A stretch of 64,000 nucleotides of DNA from Comamonas sp. Y33R10-2 (GCF_019355935.1 NZ_CP079925.1:3410001-3474000), one strand, 5' to 3'. Counted from the first letter of the stretch, positions 10,791 through 20,214 are shown. A program made the numbers and translations. The notes: generated by a model from the letters alone, not told the origin.

Positions 10791-10829
10791 GACAACCCTA
10801 AGCTGGTATGCACCATCTTAGGGTTTGTC
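10791..10829 (+). terminator. Long hairpin upstream of lpxC
   Basis: GACAACCCTAAG at 10791-10802 pairs with CTTAGGGTTTGTC at 10817-10829 with one bulged base. It is followed by mixed sequence rather than a clean T run. It lies between the ftsZ 3' repeat and lpxC, so it may end ftsZ transcription or be part of the lpxC control region. A smaller hairpin CGCTG/CAGCG precedes it at 10771-10785. Confidence 0.5.
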
Positions 10830-10846
10830 GCATTTAAAATAGACAG

Positions 10847-11770
10847 ATGCTTCAGCAACGCACCATCAAGACTATCTCCCGGGCCGTAGGCGTGGGCATG
10901 CACAGCGGCCAACGTGTCGAGTTGACACTGCGCCCAGCGCAGCCTGATACCGGCATCGTGTTTCGTCGGGTGGATTTGCCTGAGCCTGTGGAAATTCCGA
11001 TTTCAGCAGAGTCTGTTACCGATACACGCATGGCTTCCACCATTGGAACAGGCGGCGCCAAGGTGCACACCGTTGAGCATCTGATGTCGGCGATTGCTGG
11101 CCTGGGTATCGACAATATCTATGTGGATATCACGGCTGAAGAAGTGCCCATTCTGGATGGCTCGTCTTCGTCCTTCGTCTTCTTGCTGCAAAGCGCTGGG
11201 GTGGAGTTGCAAAAAGCGCCTAAGCGTTTTATCCGCATCAAGACCCCCGTTGAGGTGCGTGAAGGTGAAGGCCCCAACCTGAAGTGGGCGCGCTTTGATC
11301 CCTACCACGGCTTTAAGCTGCGCTTTGAGATCGATTTCTCTCACCCTGCGGTGGACTCCACCGGGCAGTGCGTTGAGTTCGATATGGGGCTGGATAACTA
11401 CACCCGCGATATCGCTCGTGCCCGTACCTTTGGCTTTACCAAAGATGTGGAGATGCTGCGCAACAACGGCTTAGCGTTAGGTGGTGGCTTGGATAACGCC
11501 ATCGTCATGGACGACTACAAGGTCCTCAACAGTGGTGGCCTGCGTTATGACGATGAGTTTGCCAAGCATAAAATTTTGGATGCTATTGGCGACCTGTATC
11601 TGATTGGCAAGCCGATTTTGGGCGCGTACAGCGCTTTTCGCTCGGGCCACGGGCTCAATAACAAGCTGCTGCGGGCCATTTTGGAGCAGCCGGATGCTTG
11701 GGAAATCGTGACCTTTGATAGCGAGCGTCAGGCCCCTCAGGGCTTTGGCATGCCGACCCAAGCTTGGTAA
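10847..11770 (+). CDS. lpxC: LpxC, UDP-3-O-acyl-GlcNAc deacetylase
   Basis: Zinc deacetylase that commits to lipid A synthesis. Zinc and catalytic residues are visible in [10 protein letters not shown] (Glu77, His78) and in [14 protein letters not shown] (His and Asp of the HKxLDxxGD motif), and [12 protein letters not shown] carries the general acid His. Length 307 aa is typical. No Shine-Dalgarno is apparent; TAAAAT at 10835-10840 sits only 7 bp before the ATG, so a very short leader is possible. It closes the dcw cluster as in E. coli. Confidence 0.97.
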   Translation: MLQQRTIKTISRAVGVGMHSGQRVELTLRPAQPDTGIVFRRVDLPEPVEIPISAESVTDTRMASTIGTGGAKVHTVEHLMSAIAGLGIDNIYVDITAEEVPILDGSSSSFVFLLQSAGVELQKAPKRFIRIKTPVEVREGEGPNLKWARFDPYHGFKLRFEIDFSHPAVDSTGQCVEFDMGLDNYTRDIARARTFGFTKDVEMLRNNGLALGGGLDNAIVMDDYKVLNSGGLRYDDEFAKHKILDAIGDLYLIGKPILGAYSAFRSGHGLNNKLLRAILEQPDAWEIVTFDSERQAPQGFGMPTQAW

Positions 11771-11780
11771 GAAAGCGCCC

Positions 11781-11957
11781 ATGCTGATTTTTCGCTGGCT
11801 GGCCACACTGCTGATCTTGGCCAGCGCCGTGAGCTTTGCGTTTTACCTTGGCACCGGTAAGCAGTGGTACAAGCGCATGAGCTTTTTGCTGTTCAAGTGG
11901 ACGGTCATTGCAGGCCTTGCATTTTTTGCCGTGATGTTTGTGGGACGTATCGTTTAG
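11781..11957 (+). CDS. Small hydrophobic protein downstream of lpxC
   Basis: A 58-residue product starting at ATG 11781, 10 nt after the lpxC stop, with two hydrophobic stretches (about residues 2-21 and 35-56) separated by the basic, aromatic segment GTGKQWYKRM. This predicts a two-helix inner-membrane protein. No family could be named. The close spacing suggests cotranscription with lpxC. Function unknown. Confidence 0.7.
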   Translation: MLIFRWLATLLILASAVSFAFYLGTGKQWYKRMSFLLFKWTVIAGLAFFAVMFVGRIV

Positions 11958-12162
11958 TGCGTTGAAAAGTCATATTGCGACGCTCTTTAAAACATAGCTA
12001 AAAGTGCTTGTGATAATTGCAGTTGCAGCCGTATTGGCGTTGTAAAGCATAGGCAAAAAACGGTAAATAACTTATTGCCGTACTTGCAATGGAGTGCGAT
12101 TGGGTGAAGATGCGCACATGGCCTCGTAATTGGATGAGTGCCTTGCTTCAGAAAGGAAACCT

Positions 12163-12621
12163 ATGTTTCGCCTGACCTCTCGCATTCTTTCTGCTTGCGT
12201 TGCTGCCTGCCTGGGTTTCGGTAGTCTGGCTGTTCAAGCTCAGCCAGGCCCACCTCCCGGTCATGGTCCGGGTGATATGCGTCATGGTGGCCGTCACGAT
12301 GATCGTGGCCGCCATCACGACAATCATCGCCATGACGATCGCCGCTTTGACGACCGCCGGGGTGATAACCGCGGGGCTGATAACCGTTTTGACCGCCGCG
12401 ATGATCGCCGTATGCGTGGTGCAGGCCCAGATCACAACTGGCAGCGGGGTTATCGCGTACCGCCTCAGTATCGCTCGCACCACTATGTCGTTAACGACTG
12501 GCGCGGCCACCGTCTCTCGGCGCCTCCGCGTGGCTATCAATGGGTACAGAACGGCAGTGATTATTTGCTGATCGGCATTGCCACGGGTGTGATCGCCACC
12601 ATGGTGCTGGGCGGCTATTAA
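12163..12621 (+). CDS. RcnB-like periplasmic protein, Asp/Arg/His-rich
   Basis: A 152-aa secreted protein. Residues 1-27 form a signal peptide with AVQAQ at the cleavage region. A low-complexity middle part rich in His, Asp, Arg and Gly (HHDNHRHDDRRFDDRRGDN) is followed by the RcnB-type core with YRVPPQYR, HYVVNDWRGHRLSAPPRGYQWV and a C-terminal hydrophobic segment. E. coli RcnB affects nickel and cobalt homeostasis; metal binding here is inferred from the family and the His content only. ATG 12163 has GAAAGGAAA upstream; an in-frame ATG at 12130 lacks such a site. Confidence 0.8.
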   Translation: MFRLTSRILSACVAACLGFGSLAVQAQPGPPPGHGPGDMRHGGRHDDRGRHHDNHRHDDRRFDDRRGDNRGADNRFDRRDDRRMRGAGPDHNWQRGYRVPPQYRSHHYVVNDWRGHRLSAPPRGYQWVQNGSDYLLIGIATGVIATMVLGGY

Positions 12622-12640
12622 TAGCCTGCACGAGCAAAAG

Positions 12641-12668
12641 AAAAGCCGTGGTGAGCCACGGCTTTTTT
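12641..12668 (+). terminator. Rho-independent terminator of the RcnB-like gene
   Basis: AAAAGCCGTGG pairs with CCACGGCTTTT around a short loop, ending in six T residues, 20 nt after the stop. The stem is also A/T flanked on the other side, so it could work for both strands. Confidence 0.85.
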
Positions 12669-12708
12669 GCGTCTTGGTATGGGTATCCAAATCGCAGAGC
12701 CTCACTCA

Positions 12709-12770
12709 GAGGCAGCAAGCAAGGCCGCCCTGCGGCGGGGTTGCCGTCCCGCGTGGAGGACGCCGCAAAG
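12709..12770 (-). repeat. Dispersed hairpin repeat, degenerate copy (3' of ruvC)
   Basis: The stretch GCAAGCAAGGCCGCC...GCGG...GCCGTCCC resembles the reverse complement of the block seen in the other copies. It lies 13 nt beyond the ruvC stop and in the ruvC sense orientation, but hairpins 1 and 2 are not preserved. Confidence 0.5.
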
Positions 12771-12782
12771 CAACACAGTGGG

Positions 12783-13331
12783 TTAATAGACTCTTCCACC
12801 CTTAAACATGGCGTGCTGCTTGCGTTGCAGATCGGTGGATTTGGCCATCAAGCTCATGGCTGCATAGGCATGTGCATGAGTAATAGCCAGCCCCAGTGCA
12901 TCGGCCGCGTCGGGGCCGGGCAGGCCGGGTAGTTGCAGCAGGCGTTTGACCATTTCCTGAATTTGATTTTTGGCGGCGCGGCCATGGCCGGTCACGGCTT
13001 TTTTCATTTGCAGGGCAGTGTATTCAGACACCGGCAAGTTGGCATTGACCAGTGCCGTCAGCGCCGCGCCGCGTGCCTGGCCCAGCAGCAAGGTGGATTG
13101 GGGGTTGACGTTGACGAAGACGATCTCCACCGCCGAGCAGTCTGGGCTGTAGCGCGAAGCAACTTCAGAGATGCCGTCAAATAGCACTTTGAGACGGCCC
13201 GGCAGGTCGCCTAGTTCCATTTTGTTGGTGCGGATAGTGCCGCTGGCCACATAGGACAGGCGCTGCCCATCCATGTCGATGACGCCAAAGCCCGTGGTCT
13301 GCAGGCCGGGGTCGATTCCTAAAATTCGCAT
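12783..13331 (-). CDS. ruvC: RuvC, Holliday junction resolvase
   Basis: Dimeric Mg-dependent endonuclease that cuts Holliday junctions with RuvAB. Acidic catalytic residues are seen at Asp7 ([10 protein letters not shown]), Glu69 ([11 protein letters not shown]) and Asp141/Asp144 ([11 protein letters not shown]). Length 182 aa is typical. ruvA and ruvB are not in the window. It is convergent with the RcnB-like gene; mtgA lies 19 nt upstream on the same strand. Confidence 0.97.
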   Translation of the reverse strand: MRILGIDPGLQTTGFGVIDMDGQRLSYVASGTIRTNKMELGDLPGRLKVLFDGISEVASRYSPDCSAVEIVFVNVNPQSTLLLGQARGAALTALVNANLPVSEYTALQMKKAVTGHGRAAKNQIQEMVKRLLQLPGLPGPDAADALGLAITHAHAYAAMSLMAKSTDLQRKQHAMFKGGRVY

Positions 13332-13350
13332 GGTTTGAATGTAGCGCTTC

Positions 13351-14067
13351 TCAAGGTGCGGTCACCATCGGGATATATCGCGCAATAGTGCGTGCGCGTT
13401 GCGCCAGGTAGCGCGATTGTGGCGTTTTTTCAAAGCGTTTTGGTGCAGGCAGCATGGCGGCAAGGCGGGCTGCGTCGCTGGCGCTCAACTGGGCTGCACT
13501 TTTGCGAAAGTAGTGTTGGGCTGCAGCCTCGGCACCAAACACGCCTTGGCCCCATTCCACGTTGTTGAGGTAAATCTCCAAAATACGTTGTTTGCTCAGC
13601 ATCAGTTCTAGCAATTGGGCCAGCAGCAGCTCTTGCGCTTTGCGCAAGAAATTACGCTCACCCGATAGCAGCAAGTTCTTGGCCAGTTGCTGGGTGATGG
13701 TGGAGCCGCCATAGACCTTGGCAGGCTTGCCGTTGTCAGCTAACTCGGCTTTAGCCTCTGCCTTTGCATTACGTTGGTAGGCTTTTTGAATGGCCTCCCA
13801 CTGAACGCCGTGGTGATCTAGAAAGCCGGCGTCTTCTGAAGCAATCACCGCACGGGTGAGGTTGCTGGAAATTTGAGCGTAATCCACCCACTGTTGACGC
13901 CAGCGCAGGCCGTCTTGGCTGTTCGCCAACTGCCATGCTTCAGAGCGCTGATAGGTGGTAGATTCTGAGTCAAGCCAAGCCATTGCTGCGATGCGCGCTA
14001 CAAAAAATAGCTGTAGCAGCACGCTGGCGCAGAGTACCAGCAAGAGCAGGCGAGCAAAGGCTTTCAT
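13351..14067 (-). CDS. mtgA: MtgA, monofunctional peptidoglycan glycosyltransferase
   Basis: Membrane-anchored family 51 glycosyltransferase that polymerises lipid II without a transpeptidase domain. One N-terminal hydrophobic helix is followed by the catalytic [11 protein letters not shown], the motif [13 protein letters not shown], and [13 protein letters not shown] and [17 protein letters not shown]. Length about 238 aa is normal. An in-frame ATG 15 nt upstream (14082) is possible; neither has a strong ribosome site. It follows aroE closely on the minus strand. Confidence 0.95.
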   Translation of the reverse strand: MKAFARLLLLVLCASVLLQLFFVARIAAMAWLDSESTTYQRSEAWQLANSQDGLRWRQQWVDYAQISSNLTRAVIASEDAGFLDHHGVQWEAIQKAYQRNAKAEAKAELADNGKPAKVYGGSTITQQLAKNLLLSGERNFLRKAQELLLAQLLELMLSKQRILEIYLNNVEWGQGVFGAEAAAQHYFRKSAAQLSASDAARLAAMLPAPKRFEKTPQSRYLAQRARTIARYIPMVTAP

Positions 14068-14108
14068 GGCGAATAGGTGCAATGAACGGGCTGAATGAAT
14101 GAGCTGTA

Positions 14109-14975
14109 TTAATGAGCTGTTGTGGCTTGCAGCAGCTCGCGCAATTCAGCCAGTACTTGGGCCGACGGCGGGCGCACGCCGCGCCACAAGGCAAAGGACT
14201 CTGCGGCTTGCTCGACCAACATACCCAAGCCATCTCTAGCGACTGCGCCATGTGCGCTGGCCCAGTCCAAAAATGGCTTGGCTGCAGGGCCGTACATCAT
14301 GTCGTAAGCCAGACTGCCTGCGCGCAGCACAGATGCGGGAGCCGGTACTTCGGCACCGCCGAGGCTGCTGGCGGTAGCGTTGATGATGATGTCGAAATTT
14401 TGAGTTAAATCGGCTTCTAGTGCTTGTTTATCAATGACTTGTAGCTCTACTTTATGTAGCAAAGCAATGTTTGCGTGTTGCTCGACTAGTGCCTGTGCCT
14501 TGGCATAGGTGCGGTTTACCACCACGATGCGGCGTGGCTTTTCCTCTAGTAGCGAGCCCAAAGCGCCAGCTGCTGCGCCACCAGCGCCCAGCAAAAGAAC
14601 ATCGCGCCCGTTGATCGTGACGCCTGCATTGCGGGTGATGTCAGCCACAAGGCCTAGGCCATCCGTATTTTCTGCATGAATGCCGCTGCCGCTAAAGATC
14701 AGCGTATTGGCGGCGCCGGCCAGGCGTACGCGTTCGCTGGCGCTGATGGCCAGCTCGGCTGCTTGCAGCTTGAAGGGCACGGTGACGTTACAGCCCTTGC
14801 CGCCGGCTGCGGCAAAGTTTTGCACAAAGGCCGTAAAGCCGTCGAGCGCGACCAGCGTGCGCTCATAGCTGAGTGCTTGCCCCGTTAACTGCGCAAAGCG
14901 GGCGTGAATCCAAGGAGATCGGCTGTGGGCAACAGGGTTGCCGGCAACGCAGTACGAGTCTGTGATGGCAGTCAT
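14109..14975 (-). CDS. aroE: Shikimate dehydrogenase
   Basis: NADPH-dependent reduction of 3-dehydroshikimate to shikimate in the chorismate pathway. Motifs: NPVAHSRSPWIHARF (shikimate-binding serines), CNVTVPFKLQA with the catalytic Lys, AENTDGLG with the catalytic Asp, and the nucleotide loop LLGAGGAAAGALG. Length 288 aa is normal. Its neighbours are mtgA downstream and a TonB-like gene upstream, an order I associate with Burkholderiales. Confidence 0.96.
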   Translation of the reverse strand: MTAITDSYCVAGNPVAHSRSPWIHARFAQLTGQALSYERTLVALDGFTAFVQNFAAAGGKGCNVTVPFKLQAAELAISASERVRLAGAANTLIFSGSGIHAENTDGLGLVADITRNAGVTINGRDVLLLGAGGAAAGALGSLLEEKPRRIVVVNRTYAKAQALVEQHANIALLHKVELQVIDKQALEADLTQNFDIIINATASSLGGAEVPAPASVLRAGSLAYDMMYGPAAKPFLDWASAHGAVARDGLGMLVEQAAESFALWRGVRPPSAQVLAELRELLQATTAH

Positions 14976-15043
14976 GAAAGTCGGGGTTATTTAGCAGACC
15001 GCTGATAGCCCGCAGATGATGCAGCAAGAGCTGTTGCTAGGAA

Positions 15044-15904
15044 TCAGTTCACGTTGGTTTTCAGCGTTAAGTCGCGATTGAAGCGAAAGCGTGAGACCAC
15101 GGCAATTTGATCGGCCTTGGCGCGCATGGCCGGGCCAAAGTGGCCATAGGGGCCGGCAGCGCGGGCAATGGCTTCGGCACGCGTATCCAGCATCCGGTTG
15201 CCTGAGCCTTGTACCACCTCGGTCGAGAGTACGCGGCCATCGTGGTTCACGGTCAGCACGATGACTAGCTCGCCGTACAGTTTCTTGCCCTTGTTTTCTG
15301 GGAAGTTCTCTGTGCCCTTGTCTTCTACCTTGCGGCGTAGCGCGTCGTAATAGACGGCGTACACGGCTTCCTTTGTCGAGGGGCTGATGTAGCGCTTTTT
15401 GGGGCGTGCGTTCTCTTCGTTGATGCGCTTTTCAATCTCGGCGAGCATCTTGATGAGTTGCAGTTGCTTCTCTTCTTGCGATTCTTTGTCCGGGTTTTCG
15501 GTGCTCAGGCGCGGGTCAATGGGCGGCAGTGCAGCGACCTGCTGACGCAGCTGGGTCAGCAATTGGTGCTGCTGCTCCTGCATGGCGTCGAGCTGGTGCT
15601 GCTTGGTCTCAAAATCATCGCCCACAGCGGTCAGGGCTGAGTAGGGCAGAGGGCTGGTCGCCCGGCCTTTTTCAGCATCGCCGCCACCTGCCAACGAGGT
15701 CTGGGCAATGGCCGCAGCCTTGTCCGGTGTCTCGTTGGCGCGGGCGTTGACCAAAATCACTTCCAGCGGCGTGTCTTGAAACACGCGCTCAAAGCTTTCA
15801 GGATCGACAAACCGAATGGTCAGTAACACGGCATGCACCGCAATCGACACGCCCAGCGTTAGCTGCAGCGTACTCAGTCGTTTAAAAGAGGGGGGCAGTT
15901 TCAC
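15044..15904 (-). CDS. TonB-family energy transducer-like protein
   Basis: A 286-aa protein with a short basic N-tail, one hydrophobic segment around residues 14-32 (LTLGVSIAVHAVLLTIRFV), a central charged region (EEKQLQLIKMLAEIEKRI, probably coiled coil) and a C-terminal domain with LYGELVIVLTVNHDGRVLSTEVVQGSG, matching TonB C-terminal folds. The Pro-rich spacer of classical TonB is absent. No exbB/exbD nearby, so a role in outer-membrane transport is an inference; it could serve a different envelope function. Confidence 0.75.
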   Translation of the reverse strand: MKLPPSFKRLSTLQLTLGVSIAVHAVLLTIRFVDPESFERVFQDTPLEVILVNARANETPDKAAAIAQTSLAGGGDAEKGRATSPLPYSALTAVGDDFETKQHQLDAMQEQQHQLLTQLRQQVAALPPIDPRLSTENPDKESQEEKQLQLIKMLAEIEKRINEENARPKKRYISPSTKEAVYAVYYDALRRKVEDKGTENFPENKGKKLYGELVIVLTVNHDGRVLSTEVVQGSGNRMLDTRAEAIARAAGPYGHFGPAMRAKADQIAVVSRFRFNRDLTLKTNVN

Positions 15905-15965
15905 GGCGGCGTTAGTGCGTTATTGCTTCAATGCGGTGGTGTGTTTGTGCGATGTTGAGCAGAAC

Positions 15966-18041
15966 TCAGGGCTGCGGCTTGTCAGCAGCCGGGGCTTCTG
16001 CGTCGTTCATATCCACTGCAATGGCAATGGGACCGGCTACGGCATCATCTTCATCATCTTCGCCGCTGTCGTCGCCTTCGGGCTGAGCCTGGGCTTCGGC
16101 ATCCAGACGCTCGATGAGCGTGCCCGTGATGTCCAGCGAGATCTCGTCAATCTCGCCGAGCTTGATGCGGATATGCGCACCACGCGGCAGGTTTTGCGCA
16201 CCCAGCACCGGTAGCACCAGCGGCAGATTGTCGGCGCGCACCAAGAAAGAACCATTGGGCCCTTCCTTGAAGACGCTGGCTGTCAGCTCGGTAATACCGT
16301 TTTGCTCCAGATACTTGAGTGTCCAGAAGCGCTCCATGCCGCCTTGATAGCCGTTGTAGGCGCTATAAGCACCGTCAAAGCTGCTGATGATGCCGAACAG
16401 CTCTGCATCCTTGGGCTTGAAAGGAGCAGCCAGCGCGGCAGTTTTTCCGTGGCGGGTGCAGGCAATGATTTGCCACTGGTTGACCAAGTCGGTATAGCGG
16501 CGCAGGGGCGAGGTGGCCCAAGAGTAGGCCTTTACGCCAATACCGGCGTGGGGCAGTGCCTTGGTGCTCATGCGCACCTTGACTCCCGGGGCCAAGCTGG
16601 CCTGGCTGCGGTAAATGCCGGGCACGCCGTGCTCGGCCAGCATCAAACCCCAAGTGCTGTTGGCCACAATTGCGGCCTCGGCCACGATCAAGTCCAGCGG
16701 CGCGCCGCGCTTGCGCACGGTGATTTGTACTTGCTCGCTGCCATTGGGCTCGGCACCGTCGTTGCCGACGAGGCGGAAGTTGTAGTCCGGGCGGTTGAAG
16801 TTCTCAGGCTTGCCGCGAACCACTTCGCGGTTGGCCTTGAGGAACTTGGACCAGCGCTGTAAAAAGGTGAGCTCTTCGCGCTTACCCAGCAAGGACTCAG
16901 GCGTGTTTTCGACCTCAATCGAGGTGTCGGTCAGCCATTCTTCGGTGACGATGTGGTCGAGCTTGTCGTAGCGGAAGTTGACATCCACGGGCACGCGCTC
17001 AAGGCGGGTTTCGCTGGAGACGGTCTCCAGCGTTTCCTCGTTGATGGTCACGTACAGCGACACGGCGGGGTTGGCGCGGCCTTCATCCAGCGTGTAGATC
17101 TGCACCACCTCATCGGGGAGCATGGTGATCTTGTAGCCGGGCATGTACACGGTGGACAGGCGATTGCGGCCCAGTTTGTCCAGATCGCTGCCGGGCGTGA
17201 TGGCCAGACCGGGGGCTGCAATGTGAATACCCACGGTGACCGTGCCCGTCCCCAAGCCGGTGACGGACAGGGCATCGTCGATTTCGGTGGTGGCCGAATC
17301 GTCGATAGAGAAAGCATTGACCTCGGCCAGAGGCAGGTCTGCCGGTGGCTGGGGCGCTTCCAGAGCCGGGAAGCCCGTGCCCTTGGGGAAGTTGTCGAAC
17401 AGGAAGCGCTTCCAGTGGAACTGGTAGGACGAGTCAATGGCGCCTGCGCGGTGCAGCAAGTCCAGCGGCGCCATCTTGGTGGCGCGGGTGGCTTCGACGA
17501 CGGCCTTGTATTCAGCCGCATTCTTGTCGGGTCTGAACAGAATTTTGTAGAGCTGATCGCGAACGGCTTGCGGGCATTCGCCGCGGCCCAACTCTTCGGC
17601 CCAGCCGTCAATCTGGGCCTGAATCAGTTTCTTTTTTTCAATGGCGGCCAGCGCTTGCTGCAAAATTTCAGCGGGCGCCTTCTTGAAGCGGCCCTTGCCT
17701 GCGCGGCGGAAGTAGTGCGGTGCCTCAAACAGGCAAAACAGCGCGCCGACCTGCTGGGCCAGCGTGGCTGATTCCGAGAAATAGTCGCGCGCTAGGTCGG
17801 CAAAGCCGAATTCTTCATCCGACGCAAACTCCCAAGCCAGATCTAGATCGATCTCGCTTGCCTGCGCTTGGCCTTGAGCGATGAGCTCGGCAGGCGCTGG
17901 CTTCTCAAACTTGAGAAGAATGTTGGCGGACTTGACCTTAACCCGCTTACCCGAGTCCAGTTCGACTTGGGCAGAGGATTCGGCTTCAGAGAGGATGCGT
18001 CCGGCCAAAAATTTACCGGCTTCTTCAAACAGTGCGTGCAT
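15966..18041 (-). CDS. RNB-domain ribonuclease (RNase II/R family)
   Basis: Probable 3'-5' exoribonuclease. The catalytic RNB domain begins near residue 240 with FSIDDSATTEIDDALSV, which carries the clustered Mg-binding aspartates, and continues through GIHIAAPGLAITPGSDLD and TVYMPGYKITMLPDEVV; YSWATSPLRRYTDLVNQWQ is the conserved RNA-binding segment. A short OB/S1-like part follows, then a very acidic tail (DDSGEDDEDD). ATG 18041 is preferred over an upstream in-frame ATG at 18059. It differs from E. coli rnb and rnr in its N-terminus, so no symbol is given. Confidence 0.88.
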   Translation of the reverse strand: MHALFEEAGKFLAGRILSEAESSAQVELDSGKRVKVKSANILLKFEKPAPAELIAQGQAQASEIDLDLAWEFASDEEFGFADLARDYFSESATLAQQVGALFCLFEAPHYFRRAGKGRFKKAPAEILQQALAAIEKKKLIQAQIDGWAEELGRGECPQAVRDQLYKILFRPDKNAAEYKAVVEATRATKMAPLDLLHRAGAIDSSYQFHWKRFLFDNFPKGTGFPALEAPQPPADLPLAEVNAFSIDDSATTEIDDALSVTGLGTGTVTVGIHIAAPGLAITPGSDLDKLGRNRLSTVYMPGYKITMLPDEVVQIYTLDEGRANPAVSLYVTINEETLETVSSETRLERVPVDVNFRYDKLDHIVTEEWLTDTSIEVENTPESLLGKREELTFLQRWSKFLKANREVVRGKPENFNRPDYNFRLVGNDGAEPNGSEQVQITVRKRGAPLDLIVAEAAIVANSTWGLMLAEHGVPGIYRSQASLAPGVKVRMSTKALPHAGIGVKAYSWATSPLRRYTDLVNQWQIIACTRHGKTAALAAPFKPKDAELFGIISSFDGAYSAYNGYQGGMERFWTLKYLEQNGITELTASVFKEGPNGSFLVRADNLPLVLPVLGAQNLPRGAHIRIKLGEIDEISLDITGTLIERLDAEAQAQPEGDDSGEDDEDDAVAGPIAIAVDMNDAEAPAADKPQP

Positions 18042-18098
18042 AGGCGCGCATTTTCCCACGAGCGGGGAACTTGTAGGCGCTAGAGTTTATGCAGCAGC

Positions 18099-18683
18099 TC
18101 ACGCCAGCATTAAAAACTCGTCAATCCGGCCCAGATACTCAGGGAAATCCGTCAGTGCGTGGTCGCCGCCTTCTTGCACCAGTTGCAGCGCATGGGGGTA
18201 ACGCTCACTCATCTCCGTCCAGCTCAGTACTTCATCACCTTGTGCGATGAGTGCCATCTCTGGTGCGGCTGGCGTCATGCTTCGTGTATCAAGCTGTCGC
18301 AATTCATCGATGTATTCAGGGCGAAAGAAGAACGTGTCCTCTGGGTCATGCCAGCTGGCTTGCTCGCCAATGTATTTCTCGAGGTCCCGGGCCGGGTTGA
18401 CGGCCGGGTTGATCAGCACGCTCTTGCAGCGCGCCAACTGCGCCACCCAACTGGCGTAATAACCGCCCAGTGATGAGCCCATGACGGCCATGCTCTGGCG
18501 CGGCCAGCTGGCAATGCCTTCCGCAATTAAAGCCGCCGCATCGCGCGGAGAGGGCGGCAACTGTGGGCACCACCAGCGCACCTTGGAGTGCTGGGCGCCG
18601 ACATAGTCCGCCATGATGCGGGCCTTATTGGATTGGGGGGAGGAGCGAAAACCGTGCAGATACAGCAGGTGGGTGGTTGTCAT
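18099..18683 (-). CDS. YqiA/YcfP-type alpha/beta-hydrolase (esterase)
   Basis: A 194-aa single-domain hydrolase. HLLYLHGFRSSPQSNKA is the oxyanion segment, GSSLGGYYAS holds the nucleophile Ser, QGDEVLSW the Asp and GGDHALTDF the His of the triad. The size and the LHGFxSSP start match the YqiA family, whose natural substrates are poorly known. ATG 18683 is chosen because AGAGGAGAT precedes it; the frame stays open further upstream without a ribosome site. It is divergent from rodA. Confidence 0.85.
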   Translation of the reverse strand: MTTTHLLYLHGFRSSPQSNKARIMADYVGAQHSKVRWWCPQLPPSPRDAAALIAEGIASWPRQSMAVMGSSLGGYYASWVAQLARCKSVLINPAVNPARDLEKYIGEQASWHDPEDTFFFRPEYIDELRQLDTRSMTPAAPEMALIAQGDEVLSWTEMSERYPHALQLVQEGGDHALTDFPEYLGRIDEFLMLA

Positions 18684-18867
18684 GGCGGCAATCTCCTCTC
18701 TTAAATAAAGCGGCTTTTCAGTTCTGATGATTGTGGACTGTTTGCAGCCAAGCCTATCAGCGGGAAAGGCCTGCGAGGGGCTCAAGAGGGGGGATCTATT
18801 TCAAGTCGTCAGAAAAGCTCAACCTTGTAATGAGCGCGGAGGCCCTCTCCCCCGATAATTGCCGCCC

Positions 18868-20049
18868 ATGTCCGCCACCGAATTTGATAAGCCCTCTTTG
18901 CTGCAACGCATTGTTCCGCTGTTTCGCGGCTTTGACTTTTTGCTGCTTCTGTTTATAGCCATGCTGGCCGGGGCGGGGCTGCTGGCGATGTACTCAGCGG
19001 GCTTCGATCACGGCACGCGCTTTAGAGACCACGGGCGCAATATGTTGATTGCTGCCAGCCTTTTGTTCCTGCTGGCGCAGGTGCCGCCGCAGCAATTGAT
19101 GAAGGTGGCGGTACCGCTTTATGTTCTGGGCGTGACGCTGCTGGTGGCCGTGCTCCTCTTCGGTATCACCAAGAAAGGCGCAACGCGCTGGGTGAATGTG
19201 GGGGTGGTGATTCAGCCTTCAGAGCTATTAAAGATTGCGACGCCGCTGATGCTAGCTTGGTGGTTTCAGCGCCGAGAAGGCAATTTGCGCGCCTCAGACT
19301 TTGCCGTCGCCTTTGTGCTGCTGATGCTGCCTGTGGGCCTGATCATGAAGCAGCCGGATTTGGGCACATCGCTGCTGGTCATGGCTGCAGGCCTGTCCGT
19401 CATCTTTTTTGCGGGTTTGCCTTGGAAGCTGATCGTGCCGCCGGTGATCTTGGCTGTGGTGGGTATCTTGCTGATCGTGTGGTTCGAGCCTCAACTGTGC
19501 CTTGATGGTGGAAGCTGGTATTTTCTGCACGACTACCAGCGCACCCGAGTCTGCACATTGCTGGACCCCACGCGTGACCCGCTGGGTAAGGGTTTTCACA
19601 TCATTCAGGGAATGATTGCGATTGGCTCGGGCGGGGTTTGGGGCAAGGGCTTTATGGCTGGCACACAGACCCACTTGGAGTTCATCCCCGAGCGCACCAC
19701 CGATTTCATCTTTGCCGCTTACTCCGAGGAGTTTGGGCTGGTCGGCAATTTATTCATCCTCGCCGGCTTTTTGCTGCTGGTCTGGCGCGGTCTGGCGATT
19801 GCCATGTACGCCAATTCATTATTTGGCCGTTTGATGGCAGGGGCCGTGGCCATGATTTTCTTCACCTATGCTTTTGTGAACATGGGTATGGTCAGCGGCA
19901 TTCTTCCAGTAGTGGGCGTGCCTTTGCCTTTTATTAGCTATGGCGGTACAGCCATGGTCACGCTGGGGCTGGCGCTGGGGGTGTTGATGTCAGTCTCACG
20001 GGCGCAGCGCCAGTTGCCGGGTGGCGATGGGCATATTCCTCATGGTTAA
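18868..20049 (+). CDS. rodA: RodA, elongasome SEDS glycosyltransferase
   Basis: SEDS polymerase of the lateral wall machinery. The 393-aa product has about ten membrane helices and the motifs GATRWVNVGVVIQPSELLKI, KQPDLGTSLLVM, DPLGKGFHIIQGMIAIGSGG, GTQTHLEFIPERTTDFIFAA, EEFGLVGNL and PFISYGGTAMV. It is closer to RodA than FtsW in lacking a long cytoplasmic tail and in the RTTDFIFA segment. Unlike many proteobacteria, no mreBCD or mrdA gene is adjacent; the neighbours are the divergent esterase and tldD. Confidence 0.93.
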   Translation: MSATEFDKPSLLQRIVPLFRGFDFLLLLFIAMLAGAGLLAMYSAGFDHGTRFRDHGRNMLIAASLLFLLAQVPPQQLMKVAVPLYVLGVTLLVAVLLFGITKKGATRWVNVGVVIQPSELLKIATPLMLAWWFQRREGNLRASDFAVAFVLLMLPVGLIMKQPDLGTSLLVMAAGLSVIFFAGLPWKLIVPPVILAVVGILLIVWFEPQLCLDGGSWYFLHDYQRTRVCTLLDPTRDPLGKGFHIIQGMIAIGSGGVWGKGFMAGTQTHLEFIPERTTDFIFAAYSEEFGLVGNLFILAGFLLLVWRGLAIAMYANSLFGRLMAGAVAMIFFTYAFVNMGMVSGILPVVGVPLPFISYGGTAMVTLGLALGVLMSVSRAQRQLPGGDGHIPHG

Positions 20050-20199
20050 CAATCTAAAAATAAATTGCTATTAAAAATATAGCTATAAGTCTTTATTGAT
20101 AAATGATCAAAGCCTGATTTGACTCAAATTCAATGAAGCTGCGGCGCACTTAGAGCGTGGAAAATTGTCAGTAGTTCCCTCTGATCTCTTGCTTAGTGT

Positions 20200-20214
20200 G
20201 TAAACAGCGTTTAC
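20200..20214. promoter_or_regulatory. Perfect inverted repeat GTAAAC-N3-GTTTAC
   Basis: A 6-bp palindrome with 3-bp spacer, 118 bp before the following terminator-like hairpin and about 200 bp before tldD. It resembles an operator half-site pair; no regulator can be named. Confidence 0.35.
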
